From assembly GCF_013523055.1 (NCBI RefSeq), contig NZ_JAAMQM010000004.1:62001-126000 (forward strand): 64,000 nt of DNA. The letters run 5' to 3'. Made by a program: the position numbers and the translations under genes. Below the pieces are notes generated by a model. The model was not told the origin of the DNA, ran no database searches, and saw nothing but the letters and a program-made list of their open reading frames with translations. Shown here piece after piece: positions 62,721-64,000 of the stretch. How positions within the stretch are numbered: the stretch's first letter is position 1; every line of letters starts with the position of its first letter. This stretch comes from Pseudomonas capeferrum (GTDB lineage: Bacteria > Pseudomonadota > Gammaproteobacteria > Pseudomonadales > Pseudomonadaceae).

Positions 62721-62746
62721 CGAAGCCTGGTCTCGGCCAGGCTTCG
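62721..62746 (+). terminator. hairpin after eno
   Basis: CGAAGCCTGG (62721-62730) pairs with CCAGGCTTCG (62737-62746) around a 6-base loop. No T-run directly follows, so the role may be RNA stability and not termination. Confidence 0.55.
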
Positions 62747-62809
62747 TGCTATCGGAAGCCTGTTCCTGAAGACTTCGGTGCGGCGGTCTTTTTAATCCTG
62801 GATACCTCG

Positions 62810-63088
62810 ATGCGCAGTCCCTATTGGTTGTTTCTTGTCCTGCTCTTGTTGCTGGGTGGCCTGCAGTATCGCCTATGGGTGGGTAACGGCAGTTTGGCCC
62901 AGGTCGCCGAGCTGCAGCAGCAGATCGCGGATCAGCATACAGAGAACGAGCGGCTGCTTGAGCGCAATCGCGTGCTCGATGCCGAAGTGTTGGAACTGAA
63001 AAAGGGCATGGAGACCGTGGAAGAGCGGGCTCGTCACGAACTGGGGATGGTCAAGGAGGGCGAGACCCTCTACCAGTTGCCACAATGA
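62810..63088 (+). CDS. ftsB: cell division protein FtsB
   Basis: 92 residues. One N-terminal membrane helix (YWLFLVLLLLLGGLQYRLW) is followed by a periplasmic coiled coil (LQQQIADQHTENERLLERN) and a short globular end (VEERARHELGMVKEGE). Divisome subunit acting with FtsL and FtsQ. Overlaps ispD by 4 bases, the conserved ftsB-ispD pair. Confidence 0.96.
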   Translation: MRSPYWLFLVLLLLLGGLQYRLWVGNGSLAQVAELQQQIADQHTENERLLERNRVLDAEVLELKKGMETVEERARHELGMVKEGETLYQLPQ

Positions 63089-63795
63089 CCCGGCCCCTGC
63101 CGGCTTTCTGGGCCGTGATTCCTGCCGCGGGAGTCGGCGCCCGGATGGCTGCCGATCGTCCCAAGCAGTATTTGCAGCTGGGGAGCCAGACCCTTATCGA
63201 GCATAGCCTCGACTGTTTTCTCGATCACCCGGCTCTCAAGGGCGTCGTGGTCAGCATTGCCGCGGATGATCCTTACTGGCCAGGCCTGCGCTGCGCCAGC
63301 AATTCGCATGTTCTATGTGCAACCGGTGGTCGCGAACGTGCCGATTCGGTACTCAATGCGCTATTGCTGTTGCATGCTCAAGGCGCTGCGCAAAATGACT
63401 GGGTGCTGGTGCACGATGCGGCGCGACCCAACCTGGCGCGCAGCGACCTTGACCGGTTGCTGGCGGAGCTGGCAGACGATCCGGTCGGTGGCCTGTTGGC
63501 GGTACCGGCGCGGGATACTCTCAAGCGAGCCGATAAAGACGGTCGGGTCAGTGCAACGGTTGATCGCAGCACCATCTGGCAGGCCTTCACCCCGCAGATG
63601 TTCCGGCTCGGTGCCTTGCACAGGGCCTTGGCCGACAGCTTGGTGGCGGGTGTGACCATTACCGATGAAGCCTCGGCAATGGAGTGGGCCGGACAAGCGC
63701 CGCGCCTGATCGAGGGTCGCAGCGACAACATCAAGGTGACGCGGCCGGAAGATCTCGAATGGCTGCGTCTGCGCTGGGCCATTCGTCCACGCTGA
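63085..63795 (+). CDS. ispD: 2-C-methyl-D-erythritol 4-phosphate cytidylyltransferase
   Basis: 236 residues. The CTP-binding N-terminus is AVIPAAGVGARMAADRPKQY, with VLVHDAARP, DEASAMEW and NIKVTRPEDL. Third step of the MEP isoprenoid pathway. Coupled to ftsB by a 4-base overlap (ATGA). Confidence 0.97.
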   Translation: MTRPLPAFWAVIPAAGVGARMAADRPKQYLQLGSQTLIEHSLDCFLDHPALKGVVVSIAADDPYWPGLRCASNSHVLCATGGRERADSVLNALLLLHAQGAAQNDWVLVHDAARPNLARSDLDRLLAELADDPVGGLLAVPARDTLKRADKDGRVSATVDRSTIWQAFTPQMFRLGALHRALADSLVAGVTITDEASAMEWAGQAPRLIEGRSDNIKVTRPEDLEWLRLRWAIRPR

Positions 63796-63804
63796 CAAGG
63801 TTCT

Positions 63805-64000
63805 TTAACTCGCGCTGTACTCTGGCAATCGCGCCAGGCCTTCCTTGAGAAAGTCGACCAGCCGCCGTACCTTGGGTGACAGGTGGCGCTGTTGTGGATA
63901 CAGCGCCCACACGGCGGTATTGGGCGGCTGATGCGCCGTCAGCAATGAAATCAACGCGCCGCCTTGCAGGTGCTCGCGTACGTAATAGTCCGGCAACTGG
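63805..64000 (-). CDS. LysR-family transcriptional regulator, C-terminal end only
   Basis: The minus-strand frame is open to the window edge, so only the last ~64 residues are visible. They read LPDYYVREHLQGGALISLL, then NTAVWALYPQQRHLSPKVRRLVDFL, the C-terminus typical of LysR effector domains of the AaeR/DsdC-like type. It converges with ispD (7 bases between stops). Its target cannot be inferred from this fragment. Confidence 0.85.
   Translation of the reverse strand, partial: QLPDYYVREHLQGGALISLLTAHQPPNTAVWALYPQQRHLSPKVRRLVDFLKEGLARLPEYSAS

Overview
The window looks like a Pseudomonas chromosome, most probably of the P. putida group. The evidence is the high-GC right half with the canonical order dapC-glnD-map-rpsB-tsf-pyrH-frr-uppS-cdsA-dxr-rseP-bamA-skp-lpxD-fabZ-lpxA-lpxB-rnhB-dnaE-accA-tilS-pyrG-eno-ftsB-ispD, an MvaT-type H-NS protein, and strong matches to Pseudomonas-style proteins throughout. 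The species assignment is an inference from gene order and protein sequence only.

Layout. (1) 1-7.3 kb: a tightly coupled catabolic/uptake operon. It holds a three-subunit opine-oxidase-like (HcnABC-like) amine dehydrogenase, a Dpp/Opp-type ABC importer whose two ATPases are fused in one 633-residue protein, and an octopine/nopaline-dehydrogenase-family enzyme. An MFS transporter follows after a terminator. (2) 9-11.5 kb: L-serine deaminase (sdaA), divergent from a LysR gene broken by a frameshift. (3) 12-24.7 kb: a mosaic of accessory genes. They include an MvaT-like silencer, a possible HEPN protein, a RuvC-like protein/protein kinase/61-aa operon, a small membrane-protein operon, an RHH-YfbU protein behind tandem operators, a HEPN relic, a CoiA-like zinc protein, a complete Na+/H+ antiporter, a Phd-like antitoxin pair and a CysQ-like phosphatase. 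(4) 24.8-31.5 kb: a four-gene, AT-richer tyrosine-recombinase module resembling the Gamma-Mobile-Trio (GMT) type. It abuts, at 31,759, a 5'-truncated second copy of the same antiporter gene. (5) 32.6-64 kb: core chromosome. An astacin-like protease comes first, then dapC-glnD-map facing left, then translation, isoprenoid, outer-membrane-assembly, lipid A, replication and glycolysis genes facing right.

The central reading is that a mobile island entered the antiporter gene. The native 3' part is left stranded at 31,759-32,571, while an intact, divergent copy lies at 19,643-21,289. The DNA between and left of these points carries the unexplained genes. The best candidate for an undescribed system is the translationally coupled RuvC-like/kinase/61-aa operon at 13.8-15.4 kb. 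In the core, kdsA, which normally lies between pyrG and eno in Pseudomonas, is missing and replaced by about 220 bp containing four strong hairpins.
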